A model generated the notes under the pieces. The model had not been told where the DNA came from and did no database searches. It saw nothing but the letters and a program-made list of their open reading frames with translations. A DNA stretch of 6,837 nt. Source: Thermoplasmata archaeon (GTDB lineage Archaea > Thermoplasmatota > Thermoplasmata > RBG-16-68-12). Shown piece after piece: positions 5,563 through 6,837 of this stretch. The stretch lies in assembly GCA_021788795.1 (NCBI GenBank), contig JAJYKG010000118.1:1-6837 (forward strand). The letters run 5' to 3'. Position numbers and translations under genes: made by a program. The first letter of the stretch is position 1, and the number at the start of each line of letters is the position of its first letter.

Positions 5563-6576
5563 ATGCCCGAGCTCCGGAAGGACTACGTGACGGACACCTG
5601 GGTGGTCTTCTCCCCCGCCCGCTCCAAGCGGCCCACGGACTTCCACGCGCAGACGCGGACGACGGACAAGGCGAAGTGCCCGTTCTGCCCCGGCCACGAG
5701 GCCATGACGCCGCCGGAGATCCTGGCCTACCGGAAGGAGGGATCCGCGAATTCCCCGGGCTGGTGGATCCGGTGCATCCCCAACGCCTTCCCCGCCCTGC
5801 AGATCGAGGGGGAGATCAACCGCCGCATCTCCCAGTTGTTCCACAGCATGAACGGCATCGGCGCCCACGAGGTGATCGTGGAGACGCCCGACCACGAGAG
5901 CCGCTTCTCCGAATTCAGCGACTTCCAGATGCAGGAGGTCATCACCGCCTACAAGCAGCGGTACATCGACCTCACGCGGGACAAGCGCTTCAAGTACGTC
6001 CTGATCTTCAAGAACCACGGCGAGCGCGCGGGAGCGTCCATCTCGCATCCCCACTCGCAGCTCATCGCCACCCCGATCGTGCCCCGGCACATCCTCGAGG
6101 AGGAGAGCGCGCTGCAGCGCTTCTACGAGGCCACGGGCGGATCGTGCATCTACTGCGAGATCGTGGAGACGGAGCTCGAGGAGGAGCGCCGGATCATCTC
6201 GGAGAACCGCTCCTTCGTGTCCATCTCGCCGTACGCGGCCCGCTTCCCCTTCGAGACCTGGATCCTCCCGAAGGCCCACGAGATGGCGTTCGAGGACCTC
6301 ACGGACGAGGAGCGGACGCCCCTCGCGTGGATGCTGAAGGACGTCCTCGGGCGGCTGAACCACGTCCTCGACGATCCGCCGTTCAACTACTACATCCACA
6401 CCTCGCCCTGCGACCGCAAGGAGATCAAGTTCCACTGGCACATCGAGATCACCCCCCGCCTCACGCAGGTCGCGGGCTTCGAGCGGGGAACGGGCTTCTA
6501 CATCAACCCGGTCATGCCCGAGGACGCGGCGTCCATCCTCCGCGGCGAGGTGGGCACCGCGAGCGACGCGCACTGA
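5563..6576 (+). CDS. galT: Galactose-1-phosphate uridylyltransferase
   Basis: 337 residues. GalT, of the HIT superfamily, transfers UMP between UDP-glucose and galactose-1-phosphate through a covalent His-UMP intermediate (Leloir pathway, cytoplasm). Seen: CPFCPGHE (39-46) with zinc ligands Cys39 and Cys42; TPDHESRF with His111, aligning with the third zinc ligand of E. coli GalT; ASISHPHSQLIA (158-169) with His162 as fourth ligand and His164 as nucleophile, plus Gln166; FPFETWILPKAHE (228-240); YYIHTSPC (His279); and FHWHIEITPR (290-299), whose His291 and His293 match the second metal site of E. coli GalT. CIYC at 195-198 is an extra Cys pair of a kind common in GalTs outside the enterobacteria. 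All catalytic residues are present and the length is usual. It is divergent from treT and 54 bases upstream of the aldehyde dehydrogenase gene. A broader hexose-1-phosphate nucleotidylyltransferase specificity is possible. Confidence 0.93.
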   Translation: MPELRKDYVTDTWVVFSPARSKRPTDFHAQTRTTDKAKCPFCPGHEAMTPPEILAYRKEGSANSPGWWIRCIPNAFPALQIEGEINRRISQLFHSMNGIGAHEVIVETPDHESRFSEFSDFQMQEVITAYKQRYIDLTRDKRFKYVLIFKNHGERAGASISHPHSQLIATPIVPRHILEEESALQRFYEATGGSCIYCEIVETELEEERRIISENRSFVSISPYAARFPFETWILPKAHEMAFEDLTDEERTPLAWMLKDVLGRLNHVLDDPPFNYYIHTSPCDRKEIKFHWHIEITPRLTQVAGFERGTGFYINPVMPEDAASILRGEVGTASDAH

Positions 6577-6585
6577 CGGCACGGA

Positions 6586-6598
6586 CCAAGCTTCTTGG
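6586..6598 (+). promoter_or_regulatory. Inverted repeat CCAAG-CTT-CTTGG before the aldehyde dehydrogenase gene
   Basis: CCAAG (6586-6590) and CTTGG (6594-6598) are perfect inverted copies around CTT, in the 54-base gap after galT. The centre is about 39 bases before the ATG at 6631. It could be an operator, or a weak 3' structure of the galT mRNA. Symmetry is the only evidence. Confidence 0.3.
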
Positions 6599-6630
6599 GC
6601 ATCGACGCCCTTAGGGCCCCCGGTGCCGAG

Positions 6631-6837
6631 ATGCTCGAGAACCTCTCGCCCTTCTTCGACCCGATCCGCGAGATGCGAGACGGCGTCCCGTCGTTCAAGC
6701 TGTTCATCCAGGGCCTCTGGGTGGACGCGAGCGGCGGCGGGACGATCCCCGTCGACTCGCCGATCGACGACTCCGTCGTGGCGCAGGTGCCGGACTCCTC
6801 GCCCTCGGACGTGGACGCGGCGATCGACGCGGCCGTC
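6631..6837 (+). CDS. Aldehyde dehydrogenase family, N-terminal 69 residues; possibly GAPN; 3' end outside window
   Basis: The ATG at 6631 opens a frame that runs off the window. The protein begins MLENLSPFFDPIREM and continues with FKLFIQGLWVDASGGGTIPV (22-41), then SPIDDSVVAQVPDSSPSDVD (43-62) and AAIDAAV. This is the usual N-terminus of NAD(P)-dependent aldehyde dehydrogenases (K.fI.G.W...sg....v..P..g.via.v......dvd.A..AA). SPID after the first strand resembles archaeal non-phosphorylating glyceraldehyde-3-phosphate dehydrogenase (GAPN), which oxidises glyceraldehyde-3-phosphate directly to 3-phosphoglycerate. That refinement is tentative because the Rossmann motif and the catalytic Cys and Glu lie beyond the window. 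No Shine-Dalgarno sequence precedes the ATG. It may be co-transcribed with galT. Confidence 0.8.
   Translation, partial: MLENLSPFFDPIREMRDGVPSFKLFIQGLWVDASGGGTIPVDSPIDDSVVAQVPDSSPSDVDAAIDAAV

Noticed and set aside
5509..6582. 357-codon open frame on the minus strand opposite galT
   Set aside because: An antisense shadow of galT with Arg/Val/Leu/Asp-rich composition and no motif.
4230..6614. 794-codon open frame on the plus strand
   Set aside because: It runs antisense to treT and then out of frame through galT, both of which have clear catalytic motifs in their own frames.

Overview
The window is very GC-rich (most third positions are G or C). It looks archaeal, most plausibly a high-GC member of Thermoplasmatota. 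The case rests on three things: a bacterio-opsin-activator-type regulator (HTH_10), an archaeal-style TreT trehalose synthase beside a GalT of the CIYC/FHWHIEI type, and start codons that mostly lack a Shine-Dalgarno sequence but have AT-rich islands about 27-29 bases upstream, as expected for leaderless archaeal transcripts. The phylum is an inference.

Layout: (1) the C-terminal two thirds of an M20-family dipeptidase-like metallopeptidase, open at the left edge (+); (2) a MenA-like UbiA-family membrane prenyltransferase with a badly eroded first Asp motif (+); (3) a 220-base gap between convergent genes, centred on two perfect copies of a 23-base hairpin repeat separated by a 30-base spacer that can itself fold; (4) a canonical MenA-like prenyltransferase preceded by a small cupin, apparently one operon (-); (5) a divergent promoter region with one AT-rich island and a near-palindrome, leading into an HTH_10 regulator (+); (6) TreT (-), whose 3' end lies 11 bases from that of the regulator; (7) a divergent gap, then GalT (+); (8) the first 69 codons of an aldehyde dehydrogenase, possibly GAPN, running off the right edge (+).

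Two themes can be seen. One is isoprenoid quinone or lipid chemistry: two prenyltransferases plus the cupin. The other is sugar-nucleotide and central carbon metabolism: GalT interconverts UDP-glucose and UDP-galactose via hexose-1-phosphates, TreT uses an NDP-glucose to make trehalose, and the aldehyde dehydrogenase could act on glyceraldehyde or glyceraldehyde-3-phosphate. The HTH_10 gene sits between the two groups and could control either.

The enzymes belong to known families. The least explained parts are the three-hairpin repeat element between the convergent prenyltransferase genes and the prenyltransferase with the missing aspartates. No RNA gene, insertion sequence or credible CRISPR array was found.
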